A stretch of 64,000 nt of DNA from assembly GCA_035575925.1 (NCBI GenBank), contig DATLXK010000062.1:62001-126000 (forward strand), written 5' to 3'. Below are positions 34,456 to 43,768 of this stretch, one piece after another. Every line of letters starts with the position of its first letter. The stretch's first letter is position 1. The position numbers and the translations under genes are program-made. The notes under the pieces were generated by a model, which searched no databases, was not told where the DNA came from, and was given only the letters and a program-made list of their open reading frames with translations. This DNA is from DASWTL01 sp035575925 (lineage in GTDB: Bacteria; Bacteroidota; Bacteroidia; Sphingobacteriales; Sphingobacteriaceae).

Positions 34456-37400
34456 ATGTATAAAGAATATAAACAATTAGATCTTCCGGGTATAGGGAAA
34501 GAAATATTAGAGTTTTGGAAATCAAACCAAATCTTTGAGAAAAGTATTACAAACCGTCCGGATTCAAAACCTTACACCTTTTATGAGGGTCCACCTTCTG
34601 CTAATGGCATGCCTGGTATACATCATGCTATGGCGCGTTCCATTAAAGATATTTTTTGTCGTTATAAAACATTAAAAGGCTTCCAGGTTAAGCGCAAAGG
34701 AGGCTGGGATACTCATGGCTTGCCTATTGAACTTGCTGTTGAAAAAACCCTTGGAATTACTAAAGAGGATATTGGCAAAAAAATATCTGTAGAAGAATAT
34801 AATGCAGCCTGCCGGCAGGAGGTAATGAAATATACCGATGTATGGAATGACCTGACAGAGAAAATGGGTTATTGGGTAGATCTTGATGATCCATACATCA
34901 CATACGAAAATGAATATATTGAGTCTCTTTGGTGGATATTAAAGGAATTTTATAAAAAAGGGCTGCTTTACAAGGGATACACGGTTCAGCCGTATTCCCC
35001 TGCAGCAGGTACCGGACTTAGTTCTCATGAACTTAATCAGCCGGGAACGTACCGTATGGTTAAAGATACCTCTATAGTGGCCGAGTTTAAAGTAACACGC
35101 AATCAGGTACATCCTCTTATTTCTTCCTTATTCGATGATGATAATGAAGATGTTTCTATTTTGGCCTGGACAACCACTCCCTGGACTTTACCATCTAACT
35201 GTGCATTAGCAGTGGGTGAAAAAATTCAATATGTAAAGATTAAAACCTTTAACCAGTATACGTATGCACCGGTAAGTGTAATACTGGCTAAAGATCTCGT
35301 GTCAAAACATTTCAGATCCGAAGCAGAAAATATTTCTTTCCAGGATTACCAAAATGGGGATAAACTTTTACCGTGGGAAAGATCGGCGGAATTTTACGGG
35401 GCTGAACTTGTAGGCTTACGCTATGATCAATTGATGCCGTATGTTACAAATGAAAACCTGGAGAAAAACGCATTCCGGGTTATTCCTGGGGATTTTGTGA
35501 CTACAGAAGATGGTACTGGTGTGGTACACACAGCTTCCGTATTTGGTGCCGATGACTTTAGGGTAGCACGTGAACATGGAGTGCCGTCAGTTATGGTGCT
35601 TGATGAGCGGGGAAATGAACTGCCCCTGGTAAATAAACAAGGCAAATTTGTTGATGAAGTTACCGATTTTGCAGGAAGGTATGTAAAAGAGGAATATTAT
35701 ACTGATGAAGAACGGAAAGACCCTGATTTTAAACCCACTGACGTTTTAATCGCAATAAAATTAAAAGAAGATAACAAGGCATTCGACGTAAAAAAATATG
35801 AACACAGTTATCCGCATTGCTGGAGAACTGATAAGCCGGTTTTATACTATCCCCTGGATAGTTGGTTCATTAAAACCACAGCAGTAAAAGAGCGCCTGGT
35901 AGCGCTTAATAAAACCATTAACTGGAAACCGGAATCAACCGGTACAGGGCGTTTTGGAAACTGGCTGGAGAATCTGGTAGACTGGAATTTGTCCAGATCC
36001 CGGTATTGGGGCACACCTTTGCCTATTTGGCGAACTGAAGATGGTGAGGAAGATATCTGTATAGGTTCCATTCAGGAGTTAAAAGACAGATTATTAAATA
36101 CTGTTGAAAGTGGTTATCTATCTGATGAAGAACTTAATAAAACCCAAACTGTACTTCAGCAATTATCAAACGGAGTATTTGATCTCCATCGCCCATATGT
36201 AGATGATGTGATACTGATATCGCCAACCGGCAAAAAAATGTTTCGCGAACCGGATCTTATAGATGTTTGGTTTGATTCCGGAGCAATGCCCTATGCCCAG
36301 TGGGGCCTAGCTAAAGCAGAGGGCGCCACATCACTTGAAGATGTTTTTGGTGAAGGATTTAAAGGCGCATTTCCTGCCGACTTCATTGCAGAAGGAGTTG
36401 ACCAGACACGCGGATGGTTCTTTACACTGCATGCAATTTCTGTTATGTTAAATGATAGTATTGCTTTCAAAAATGTAGTTTCAAACGGGCTGGTGCTTGA
36501 TAAAAATGGCAATAAAATGTCCAAAAGGTTGGGCAATGCTGTAGATCCTTTTGAAACTATAGAAAAGTACAGTGCCGATGCTGCCCGCTGGTACATGATC
36601 AGTAACGCATCCCCCTGGGAAAACCTTAAATTTAATATTGAAGGGCTTGATGAAGTACGCAGGAAATTTTTCGGAACATTATACAATACCTATGCATTCT
36701 TTACGCTTTATGCGAATATTGATGGGTTTAGTTATGGTGAAAATGACATAGATAAGGATAAACGTCCTGAAATTGACCGTTGGATTATATCCTTGTTAAA
36801 TACGTTATCAAAAGAGGTAGATGGATATTATGAAGATTTTGAACCTACCAAAGCTGCCAGGGCCATACAAAATTTTGTTGATGAACATTTAAGTAACTGG
36901 TACGTGCGTTTATGCCGTCGCCGCTTTTGGAAAGGGGAATATACCGAAGATAAGATATCGGCATATCAAACGCTTTACACTTGCTTAAGCACCGTAGCGA
37001 AGCTTATGTCCCCGGTTGCTCCCTTTTTTAGTGAGCGCTTATTTCTGGATCTGAATACCGTAACAGAAAAAGAAAATGTTGAATCGGTTCATCTTTCAGA
37101 TTTTCCAACAAATGATGAAGAATTGCTTGATAAAGATCTGGAAGAGCGCATGGGTATGGCACAAAATATTTCATCAATGGTGCTTTCATTACGGAAAAAG
37201 GTAGGTATTAATGTACGTCAGCCTTTAAGCCAGATACTGCTACCTGTTTTGGATGATCGTTTCAGAAACAAGATAGAAAAGGTTAAGGACCTGATCCTGT
37301 CGGAAACAAACATTAAAAATATTGAATACATTAATGATACATCGGGCATTATTACTAAGAAAGTAAAACCGAATTTTAAAGCTCTTGGGCCTAAAGTTGG

Positions 37401-37887
37401 CAAAGACATGAAACTGGTAGCCGATGCGCTTATTAATTTAAGTCAGGATCAAATTAACACGCTGGAACAGGTTGGTCAACTAACATTAACAATTAAAAAT
37501 GAATTAGCTGATAAACACTACACTATACTAAATACTGAAGCAGAGGTTATAGCCGAAGATGTACCCGGATGGCAGGTAACTAATTTGGGAAAACTAACTG
37601 TAGCTTTAGATGTTACGATTACTGCTGAACTGAAAGATGAAGGCATTTCGCGGGAATTGGTTAACCGTATACAAAACCTGCGAAAGGAGTTGAATTTTGA
37701 AGTTACAGATAAAATTAATGTGAGTATAACGCATAACCCTTACATAGCAGAAGCAGTAAAAAACAATTTGCATTATATTTGCGCCGAAATTCTTGCAGAC
37801 TCATTAGTGCTTGATAACGAAGCGGATAAAGGCAGTAAAACAGAAATTGATGATATTGAATTAATGATATCAATTACAAAAGTGTAA
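34456..37887 (+). CDS. ileS: Isoleucyl-tRNA synthetase, IleRS2-like with GIHH signature
   Basis: The enzyme charges tRNA-Ile and edits valine. From the ATG at 34456 it has 1143 residues; a TTG three bases earlier is less likely. The first class I signature reads SANGMPGIHH (Gly54-Ile55-His56-His57) instead of HxGH. The KMSKR signature is intact near residue 687. The editing domain (WTTTPWTLPSN and GTGVVHTASVFGADD) and anticodon-binding domain are present, and the long C-terminal extension is of the eukaryote-like IleRS2 kind. It is followed by a DksA-like gene after 2 bases and lspA, the usual Bacteroidota order. Confidence 0.95.
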   Translation: MYKEYKQLDLPGIGKEILEFWKSNQIFEKSITNRPDSKPYTFYEGPPSANGMPGIHHAMARSIKDIFCRYKTLKGFQVKRKGGWDTHGLPIELAVEKTLGITKEDIGKKISVEEYNAACRQEVMKYTDVWNDLTEKMGYWVDLDDPYITYENEYIESLWWILKEFYKKGLLYKGYTVQPYSPAAGTGLSSHELNQPGTYRMVKDTSIVAEFKVTRNQVHPLISSLFDDDNEDVSILAWTTTPWTLPSNCALAVGEKIQYVKIKTFNQYTYAPVSVILAKDLVSKHFRSEAENISFQDYQNGDKLLPWERSAEFYGAELVGLRYDQLMPYVTNENLEKNAFRVIPGDFVTTEDGTGVVHTASVFGADDFRVAREHGVPSVMVLDERGNELPLVNKQGKFVDEVTDFAGRYVKEEYYTDEERKDPDFKPTDVLIAIKLKEDNKAFDVKKYEHSYPHCWRTDKPVLYYPLDSWFIKTTAVKERLVALNKTINWKPESTGTGRFGNWLENLVDWNLSRSRYWGTPLPIWRTEDGEEDICIGSIQELKDRLLNTVESGYLSDEELNKTQTVLQQLSNGVFDLHRPYVDDVILISPTGKKMFREPDLIDVWFDSGAMPYAQWGLAKAEGATSLEDVFGEGFKGAFPADFIAEGVDQTRGWFFTLHAISVMLNDSIAFKNVVSNGLVLDKNGNKMSKRLGNAVDPFETIEKYSADAARWYMISNASPWENLKFNIEGLDEVRRKFFGTLYNTYAFFTLYANIDGFSYGENDIDKDKRPEIDRWIISLLNTLSKEVDGYYEDFEPTKAARAIQNFVDEHLSNWYVRLCRRRFWKGEYTEDKISAYQTLYTCLSTVAKLMSPVAPFFSERLFLDLNTVTEKENVESVHLSDFPTNDEELLDKDLEERMGMAQNISSMVLSLRKKVGINVRQPLSQILLPVLDDRFRNKIEKVKDLILSETNIKNIEYINDTSGIITKKVKPNFKALGPKVGKDMKLVADALINLSQDQINTLEQVGQLTLTIKNELADKHYTILNTEAEVIAEDVPGWQVTNLGKLTVALDVTITAELKDEGISRELVNRIQNLRKELNFEVTDKINVSITHNPYIAEAVKNNLHYICAEILADSLVLDNEADKGSKTEIDDIELMISITKV

Positions 37888-37889
37888 AA

Positions 37890-38273
37890 ATGGAAAACAA
37901 CGCAAAAACAAGGTATTCTGACACCGAATTACAAGAATTTAAAGAGATTATATTAGATAAAATACGTACCGCCAGAGAAGAACTTGCTGCTTTGACACAA
38001 TCGCTAAGCAGCCCAAACTCAAATGGTACTGATGATACTTCTGGGACATATAAAACGTTGGAAGACGGATCTGCCACGCTTGAAAAAGAGCAGATCAATC
38101 AATTAGCTGCACGTCAGAAAAAGTTTATCGAAAACCTGGAAGCCGCATTGCTGCGTATAGAAACTAAATCATACGGAATATGTCGCGAAACCGGTAAATT
38201 AATTCAGAAAGAGCGGTTGCGTGCAGTGCCACATACCACGTTAAGTATGGAAGCTAAATTGAAACAGAATTAA
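37890..38273 (+). CDS. TraR/DksA-family protein with degenerate zinc finger
   Basis: The 127-residue protein has a DksA-like coiled coil (about 10-95) and the C-terminal finger region SYGICRETGKLIQKERLRAVPHTT. Only one of the four finger cysteines remains (Cys in YGIC); the others read Thr, Thr and Met or Ala. DksA proteins bind RNA polymerase through its secondary channel. Whether this form does so is open. Such cysteine-poor members are common in Bacteroidota next to lspA. It overlaps lspA by one base (TAATG). Confidence 0.88.
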   Translation: MENNAKTRYSDTELQEFKEIILDKIRTAREELAALTQSLSSPNSNGTDDTSGTYKTLEDGSATLEKEQINQLAARQKKFIENLEAALLRIETKSYGICRETGKLIQKERLRAVPHTTLSMEAKLKQN

Positions 38274-38923
38274 TGAAAGGATATTCCAAGCCGTTCTCAA
38301 CTGTTTTATTTATTCTTCTGGCCGATCAGATACTTAAAATCTGGATCAAATTAGACATGACTCTAGGACAGGAATATAAAATCCTGGGTGATTATGCACT
38401 AATCCATTTTACTGAAAATAATGGAATGGCCTTCGGAATGGAATTTGGAGGAGAAGCTGGCAAGCTGGCTCTTTCGTTATTCCGGATTATTGCTGTTTGC
38501 GCAATTGGGTATGTAATGGTATATCTCATTAAAAAGAAATATCACCGCGGACTTATTTTTAATGTTTCATTGATTTTTGCAGGCGCATTAGGCAATATTA
38601 TTGACTCTACTTTTTATGGTTTAATTTTTAGTGAAAGCACCTACTATGATAAAGCGGTAGCTTTCCCGGCAGGTGTCGGATATGCAGGTATTTTTCACGG
38701 GAAAGTGGTTGACATGTTTTATTTTCCTATTGTTCAAGGCACTTTTCCTCATTGGTTCCCATTTTGGAGCGGCGAAGAATTTGTTTTCTTCAGGCCGGTA
38801 TTTAACATCGCAGATTCAGCAATATCCATTGGCGTAGTGTTAATCCTCATCTTTCAGAAAAATTATTTCAAGGATGAAAAGGAGTACATAAGGAGTCCGC
38901 ATAGCGAAATTGTGGAAGAATAA
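38273..38923 (+). CDS. lspA: LspA, lipoprotein signal peptidase (signal peptidase II)
   Basis: LspA removes the signal peptide from prolipoproteins in the inner membrane. The 216-residue protein has four helices and the conserved motifs LLADQILKIWIK, FTENNGMAF, AGALGNIIDS (catalytic Asp) and FNIADSAISIG (second catalytic Asp). It is longer than the enterobacterial enzyme because of an extended periplasmic loop (about residues 120-165), normal for Bacteroidota. Many lipoproteins in this window are its predicted substrates. Confidence 0.95.
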   Translation: MKGYSKPFSTVLFILLADQILKIWIKLDMTLGQEYKILGDYALIHFTENNGMAFGMEFGGEAGKLALSLFRIIAVCAIGYVMVYLIKKKYHRGLIFNVSLIFAGALGNIIDSTFYGLIFSESTYYDKAVAFPAGVGYAGIFHGKVVDMFYFPIVQGTFPHWFPFWSGEEFVFFRPVFNIADSAISIGVVLILIFQKNYFKDEKEYIRSPHSEIVEE

Positions 38924-39077
38924 AATACTTATCAGCAGCGCTAACAGATGTTTATTTTCAAATAAAATTAAACTACTGAGGACAAAGGATTACGGTAGCA
39001 AATAATTCAATATTTAGAATAAAAGTATGGAAATCGTCGTGATTAATCATCCATAATAAATACACAAGTTGAATTTT

Positions 39078-39782
39078 ATGAAGAGACTTATTTTAGCAGT
39101 TTTAATTACTGCTTTTGCATCTGCTGCATTCGCACAAACTATTGATCCCAGAAGAAAAATTGAAGTTACAGGATCAGCAGAGGCTGAAGTAACTCCTGAT
39201 ATTATATTTGTTGGGATTTCATTAAGAGAATATTTTCGTGATAATAACTCTAAAAAGAAAGTAGAAATTGAGGAACTGGAGCGGCAGCTTCAAACTGTTG
39301 TGCTAAATGCAGGGATTCCTAAAGAAAATTTTACAATCAATAATATCTCAAGTTATAACTGGACATGGGAGAAAAAAAAGAACCCGGACTTTTTAGCCAG
39401 TAAACAATACAGGATAAAAATTTCTGACCTGAATAAATATAACCAGATAATTAGTGCTGTAGATCCTAAAGGCATTCAATACAGTAACGTGGAAGGGTAT
39501 GATTATTCAAAACTTGAGTCGCTTAAGAGAGAGCTTAAAATTAAAGCACTTCAATTAGCAAAAGAGAAAGCAATTTATTTAACAGAAGCAATTAACGAAA
39601 GATTAGGCGGTGCAATGGAAATTAATGAGATCAACAATGAGTATTATCCACAGCCCATGTACCAGCGAAATGCAATGATGAAAAGTGATGCAACCATGGC
39701 AGAATCCGCACCAATGCCCGATATAGATTTTAAAAAGATTAAACTAAACTATCAGATGCGGGTAGTATTTGAACTTAAGTAG
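39078..39782 (+). CDS. SIMPL-domain (DUF541) exported protein
   Basis: The 234-residue protein has a clear signal peptide (MKRLILAVLITAFASAAFAQ) and the SIMPL/DUF541 domain beginning at RKIEVTGSAEAEVTPDIIFVGI, with NFTINNISSYN and the long helix (LKRELKIKALQLAKEKAIYL) typical of the family. Related proteins form periplasmic or outer-membrane rings; the molecular function is unclear. A TTG at 39069 is also in frame, but the ATG at 39078 begins the signal peptide. It stands alone, 154 bases after lspA. Confidence 0.88.
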   Translation: MKRLILAVLITAFASAAFAQTIDPRRKIEVTGSAEAEVTPDIIFVGISLREYFRDNNSKKKVEIEELERQLQTVVLNAGIPKENFTINNISSYNWTWEKKKNPDFLASKQYRIKISDLNKYNQIISAVDPKGIQYSNVEGYDYSKLESLKRELKIKALQLAKEKAIYLTEAINERLGGAMEINEINNEYYPQPMYQRNAMMKSDATMAESAPMPDIDFKKIKLNYQMRVVFELK

Positions 39783-39812
39783 TTAATTAGTATTGCACAT
39801 TTCAAAATTACT

Positions 39813-40286
39813 ATGGAGCCAGCAGTTTATTCTAAGAACAACAATAAACTTCAGTGGATCGAAGGATTTGCATCTATCATGGATGATAAGTTCAGAATTC
39901 CGGGAACATCATACAGGTTTGGTTTAGATCCGATACTTAATTTTATTCCCGGATTAGGCGCAGTGTCTGGCTTTGCTATATCAGGCGGACTATTGTTAAC
40001 TATGGCTAAACATGGTGCAAGCGGTAAAGTGCTGACGCTCATGGTCATTAATATTGTGCTGGATGCTGTAATTGGTGCTATACCTGTGCTGGGATGGATT
40101 TTTGATTTTGCATATAAAGCTAATACCCGTAACATAAAACTTTTAAAAGATCATTACGAAGAGGGTAAGCATCCCGGTAGCGGAAAAAATCTGGTGGCCA
40201 TTATAATCATTGTACTTATTCTTCTTTCGGTATTTATACTGTTCCTTATCTGGCAATTAATAGAATGGGTAATCGGTTTGTTCTAG
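39813..40286 (+). CDS. DUF4112 family membrane protein
   Basis: The 157-residue protein has the DUF4112 core: DDKFRIPGTSYRFGLDPILN, FIPGLGAVSGFAISGGLLL, MVINIVLDAVIGAIPVLGWI, and DFAYKANTRNIKLLKDHYEEG. Three to four membrane segments, the last at the C-terminus. Function unknown. It follows the SIMPL gene by 30 bases and may be co-transcribed. Confidence 0.88.
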   Translation: MEPAVYSKNNNKLQWIEGFASIMDDKFRIPGTSYRFGLDPILNFIPGLGAVSGFAISGGLLLTMAKHGASGKVLTLMVINIVLDAVIGAIPVLGWIFDFAYKANTRNIKLLKDHYEEGKHPGSGKNLVAIIIIVLILLSVFILFLIWQLIEWVIGLF

Positions 40287-40390
40287 TATTGTATTTTGTA
40301 TTTATTCTCATTTTCTTCTTAACCGGATATACAAAATCAAACCACAGACAGCCTGCGTCTTATGCAGGATCTCAAATAATTGTCAACTGA
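40265..40390 (+). CDS. Candidate 41-residue membrane ORF (possibly 5' half of a broken gene)
   Basis: An ATG at 40265, inside the end of the DUF4112 gene, opens 41 codons ending TGA at 40390. It encodes one strong membrane helix (FVLVLYFVFILIFFLTGY) and a polar tail. It overlaps the 69-codon ORF at 40380 in another frame, and the two together could be one gene split by a frameshift. No homologue is known to me. Confidence 0.25.
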   Translation: MGNRFVLVLYFVFILIFFLTGYTKSNHRQPASYAGSQIIVN

Positions 40391-40589
40391 TAAATATGAA
40401 GGCAGAAAGCCCGGAACTTATGGAGGGCGTCTTGCACAGTACTATTTGTTAAACAGATTTAAGAGTGCCAATTACCATTTACCCACTGATGATTATGATA
40501 ATATCAGCCACTCATTCTACTATAAAGTAGTCAGTACTGTCCTAAAAACTATAATATCAATGGATGAAAATTTCCTGGGGAAATTTTAA
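40380..40589 (+). CDS. Small hypothetical ORF, 69 residues
   Basis: The frame opens at TTG (40380) immediately after an in-frame TAA and runs 69 codons with a plausible soluble composition rich in Tyr and Asn (GTYGGRLAQYYLLNRFKSAN). I do not recognise it. No ATG is available until near the end, so either TTG is used, or this is the 3' part of a gene frameshifted from the ORF at 40265. Confidence 0.35.
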   Translation: MSTDKYEGRKPGTYGGRLAQYYLLNRFKSANYHLPTDDYDNISHSFYYKVVSTVLKTIISMDENFLGKF

Positions 40590-40830
40590 AATAAAAAAGA
40601 TAACAAATAATAAATTAAGGTGTTATTTATTTGAAGTAGCCCTTTAGGCTGTAAAAAGGCTGATAATCGTTAATTTTTGAAGAGGGTTTGATTATAAGTT
40701 AAAATAAGTTATCAGTTTTCATGACAAACCCATGACATTAAAAGAGAATAAATCAAAATTCATGCCGTTTAAGATGCATGACAAAACTAATAGATGTTTC
40801 ATCCATTTAATAACTAAAACCAAAGGGATT

Positions 40831-41370
40831 ATGAAAAATTTAAAAGCACTTGTAAGAAATGATACCACTATGCAAAAGTACTTTTACTATTTAATTATAG
40901 TATCGATAGTATATATGGCATATGGTATGGGACACTATTTTTCTACCGGAAACTCAGCAGCTTCTGTGAAGGTTCAAAGTAGCACAATTGACAACAGTGA
41001 TTTTTCAGAGGCTGCTTTGATATCCTTTATGAAAAAATTAAAAATTAAGTATCCTGAAACAGTTTTAGCTCAGGCCAAGCTTGAAACAGGAAATTTTACA
41101 TCACCTATTTTTAAAGAAAACCACAATCTGTTTGGCATGAAAGTAGCCGAAAAAAGACCTACCTCTGCTATTGGGATAAACAGAGGACATGCTCAATATA
41201 GAGACTGGAAAGATTCTGTTATTGATTATGCTTTATTACAAAGTTTCATCATAGCTAAACTTCCAACATTAAACAGCAAGGCATACCGAAATTATATTCA
41301 GCAGTTTTATTCAGAAACTTCTGATTATTTAACCCGTATGGACAGAACAGGAGTTCCTGACCAGCTATAA
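40831..41370 (+). CDS. Membrane-anchored glucosaminidase-domain protein
   Basis: The predicted enzyme cleaves N-acetylglucosaminyl bonds in peptidoglycan. From the ATG at 40831 it is 179 residues: one membrane helix (about 19-39), a short linker, then the glucosaminidase domain with VLAQAKLETGNFTSPIF (catalytic Glu), ENHNLFGMKVAEKRP and a YRDWKDSVIDYA segment, ending with SDYLTRM. A longer frame from 40732 would put 33 polar residues before the anchor; I prefer 40831. The 240 bases before it contain no other clear feature. A strong terminator follows. Confidence 0.8.
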   Translation: MKNLKALVRNDTTMQKYFYYLIIVSIVYMAYGMGHYFSTGNSAASVKVQSSTIDNSDFSEAALISFMKKLKIKYPETVLAQAKLETGNFTSPIFKENHNLFGMKVAEKRPTSAIGINRGHAQYRDWKDSVIDYALLQSFIIAKLPTLNSKAYRNYIQQFYSETSDYLTRMDRTGVPDQL

Positions 41371-41414
41371 AATTTATTAGCTACTGTCCGTCATTCGGAT
41401 AAACTGAAAATTAT

Positions 41415-41449
41415 AAAAAAGTGTTAGGTAATTAACCTGGCACTTTTTT
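41415..41449 (+). terminator. Rho-independent terminator, possibly bidirectional
   Basis: AAAAAAGTGTTAGGT (41415-41429) pairs with ACCTGGCACTTTTTT (41435-41449) along 15 positions with two G-U wobbles and a 5-base loop; the 3' arm ends in six T. It lies 44 bases after the glucosaminidase gene. Confidence 0.85.
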
Positions 41450-41575
41450 GTTTACCCAGGTACAACATACCTGTTCGAGATAAACTGGAGAAACAGATTT
41501 TGGCTTATTTTTTTTATTTTAAAACAAACATGTTGTCTGACAGTATTCTTAACAAACCTTTAGTATTCTATCACT

Positions 41576-41986
41576 ATGAAAAGATTTACGCTTGCAATAT
41601 TAGTACTGCATATATTTACATCGGTAGCGTTTGCCCAAAATGCTGATGCCGTATTAGGTACATGGCATAGCCCGCATGGAAATATTGTAATTGAAATAAC
41701 AAAAAAGGGTACTAATTACTTCGGGCATACGATTGCAGTAAAAAAAACTGGTCAGGAATCCCACCAAAGTGCATCTGATGCCGGAACAGAGATCTTAAAG
41801 AATTTCAGATATAGAAATCGCGGAGTGTATGTCGGAGGCAAAGTGTTTGATTCAAAATCAAAAAAAAGTTCCAATGGCCAAATGAAACTGATGGGTAATG
41901 ACAAGTTAGACATCAGGATCTTTTTCGGAATTATTCAGCTTGGAAGAACGGAGAGCTGGACTCGGGTACCGATAATACACAATTAA
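41576..41986 (+). CDS. DUF2147 family exported protein
   Basis: The 136-residue protein has a signal peptide (MKRFTLAILVLHIFTSVAFAQ) and a DUF2147-like lipocalin-type domain starting DAVLGTWHSPHGNIVIEITKKG and continuing with ILKNFRYRNRGVYVGGKVFD. The function of this family is unknown. It is a monocistronic gene after the terminator at 41415. Confidence 0.85.
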   Translation: MKRFTLAILVLHIFTSVAFAQNADAVLGTWHSPHGNIVIEITKKGTNYFGHTIAVKKTGQESHQSASDAGTEILKNFRYRNRGVYVGGKVFDSKSKKSSNGQMKLMGNDKLDIRIFFGIIQLGRTESWTRVPIIHN

Positions 41987-42068
41987 TTAAAGTTATTCAG
42001 GTCTATAATTAGTATTTCTCCATTTGTATGGTGTACGGTTTTCTGCAATCATAATTATTCTGTTGTAA

Positions 42069-42269
42069 TTACAATTCTACTTTTTCAAAAATAAATTTGC
42101 CTTTAACATGGTAATTTAAATATCGCCCTTTTGAACCCGCAGCTTTCAATTCTTTGTATATTTTCTCGGGAACACTTTTGTAGTGATAAACCATTCCCGA
42201 TATATATTCAATAATTAGGGTAGCAGAAACAGGATCATAATTCACTGAAGCAATTACAGAAGATGGCAT
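42069..42269 (-). CDS. KTSC-domain protein
   Basis: The 66-residue protein consists of a single KTSC domain: VNYDPVSATLIIEYISGMVYHYKSVPEKIYKEL followed by GSKGRYLNYHVKGKFIFEK, with the conserved S-x-G-x-Y/F-x-N pattern. The family is related to the C-terminal part of some lysyl-tRNA synthetases and has no settled function. It is convergent with the DUF2147 gene, 82 bases away. Confidence 0.85.
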   Translation of the reverse strand: MPSSVIASVNYDPVSATLIIEYISGMVYHYKSVPEKIYKELKAAGSKGRYLNYHVKGKFIFEKVEL

Positions 42270-42434
42270 AGTGAAGAACTTAAATTCATTTAAAAATACC
42301 TATCAATTTTAAGTCCGCAAATGGTTAAAATTATTAGTATACTAAAACAGAGATATTCATGTTATTACATATATACTTAAACAGAGTCCTTGTTAAAAAT
42401 ATCGCTTCTAAAGATGAATGATCCAAGTTAAAGT

Positions 42435-43319
42435 ATGAAAATTCCGCCACTCTTCTTTTTACTGTTTATTAGCCACTTTGCAAGTGCTCAGCAGGTAAAT
42501 CAGTGCGGTATTATTATTCCTCCATCCTCATCAAGATCAAATTTTACATCGGTGAACCAGGCGGGGCAATATATTCGCACCATGCTTGAAAGCATAAGCT
42601 GGCAAGAAAATTTTACTCTGCAAGAGAAGAATGGTATAAATAACGCGTACGCTACGGTGATTAATGGCCGACGTTTCATTGTTTATGATAATAATTTTTT
42701 AGAAAATTTAGATGTATACGCGGGAACAAAATGGGCATCCCTAAGTGTTCTTGCGCATGAAATGGGGCATCATTACCGAAACCATGTAATAGATCCCAGA
42801 GGTAGCACACCTCCAAAAGAGCTTGAAGCTGACTATTTTTCGGGATACGTTATGGCAAAAATAGGCGCTACTTTACCGGAAGCAGCATCTGCATTGTCAA
42901 AAATTGCCTCTCAAAGGGCGAGTGCTACGCATCCGGCACGGCCGGACCGTATAAAAGCTATAGCAAGTGGATGGAACTATGCTAAAGGCCATAACAATTC
43001 CGGTAATAGAAGTCCCGTTCCAGCACCTCAGCCCCAGGAAAACCCTCCTCCACCAGCCTCTAATGCCGGTTGGATAAATCTTTATCTCTACGGTAATAAT
43101 CAGATGACCGTTTATTTATCAGATAATGGAAGAACATACAGCCCTGTCCCTTTAAAAACAACACAACCCTTTGTTTTTAAGTATGATATTTACACTTACG
43201 GTTTTCTGCGCTTTACCAACAGTGAACGGGCATCTACATACAAATTAATTAATGGAAAAGATTATTCTATAGTCTGGAACCGCAGAACAAATAACTGGAC
43301 TGTTGTTCACGTCCCTTAA
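42435..43319 (+). CDS. Exported M48-like zinc metallopeptidase with C-terminal beta domain
   Basis: The 294-residue protein has a signal peptide, then a protease domain with HEMGHH (about residue 110, in VLAHEMGHHYRNH) and ELEADYFSGYVMAKIG (third ligand Glu), the M48-type arrangement but without membrane helices. A Pro-rich linker (about 190-210) leads to a C-terminal beta domain (WINLYLYGNNQMTVYLSDNG). It is therefore secreted or periplasmic. Target unknown. It stands alone with AT-rich flanks. Confidence 0.8.
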   Translation: MKIPPLFFLLFISHFASAQQVNQCGIIIPPSSSRSNFTSVNQAGQYIRTMLESISWQENFTLQEKNGINNAYATVINGRRFIVYDNNFLENLDVYAGTKWASLSVLAHEMGHHYRNHVIDPRGSTPPKELEADYFSGYVMAKIGATLPEAASALSKIASQRASATHPARPDRIKAIASGWNYAKGHNNSGNRSPVPAPQPQENPPPPASNAGWINLYLYGNNQMTVYLSDNGRTYSPVPLKTTQPFVFKYDIYTYGFLRFTNSERASTYKLINGKDYSIVWNRRTNNWTVVHVP

Positions 43320-43448
43320 GCGTATTTATTTCAATAAGTGTGGGTTTAAAGAATTAAACTTGAAGTATAAAACTTCTAATTACTATAATAGTGACTAAAT
43401 AATCCTGCCAATTTATATGAATTTAATTTCTTTAAATATTAAAAAATC

Positions 43449-43768
43449 TACTTTGTTAGCAATGGCTAGGCAGGAAGTATTTATAAACAACATGCACATT
43501 AGTCAATGCTATGAATAAGCCTGGCGAATGGAATATTTACGAAGTAATTTATACTGCTCCGCGTTTCAAAGATGATGGTACTTTATTCACTCCTGCACGG
43601 GTAACAGTACTACAGAACGGAGTACTTATTCAAAACAATACTGAGATTAAAGGTAAAACAGAATATATTGGCTTCCCCGCTTATAAAGCTCATGGCAAAG
43701 CACCACTACAGCTTCAGGATCATGGCAATCCGGTCAGATACCGTAATATATGGATACGGGAATTATAA
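43449..43768 (+). pseudogene. Remnant of a DUF1080 (3-keto-disaccharide hydrolase-like) gene
   Basis: From the ATG at 43511 an 85-codon frame encodes only the C-terminal strands of a DUF1080 domain: PGEWNIYEVIYTAPRFKDDG, RVTVLQNGVLIQNN, TEYIGFPAYKAHGKAPLQLQ, and DHGNPVRYRNIWIREL. Upstream homology continues in broken form: 43499-43510 reads LVNA in frame, and another frame at 43461-43496 reads NG-stop-AGSIYKQHA, where the family usually has NGQAGSIYKQ. That implies a CAG-to-TAG stop at 43467 plus a frameshift near 43497. Nothing recognisable remains of the N-terminal two thirds. Confidence 0.8.
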
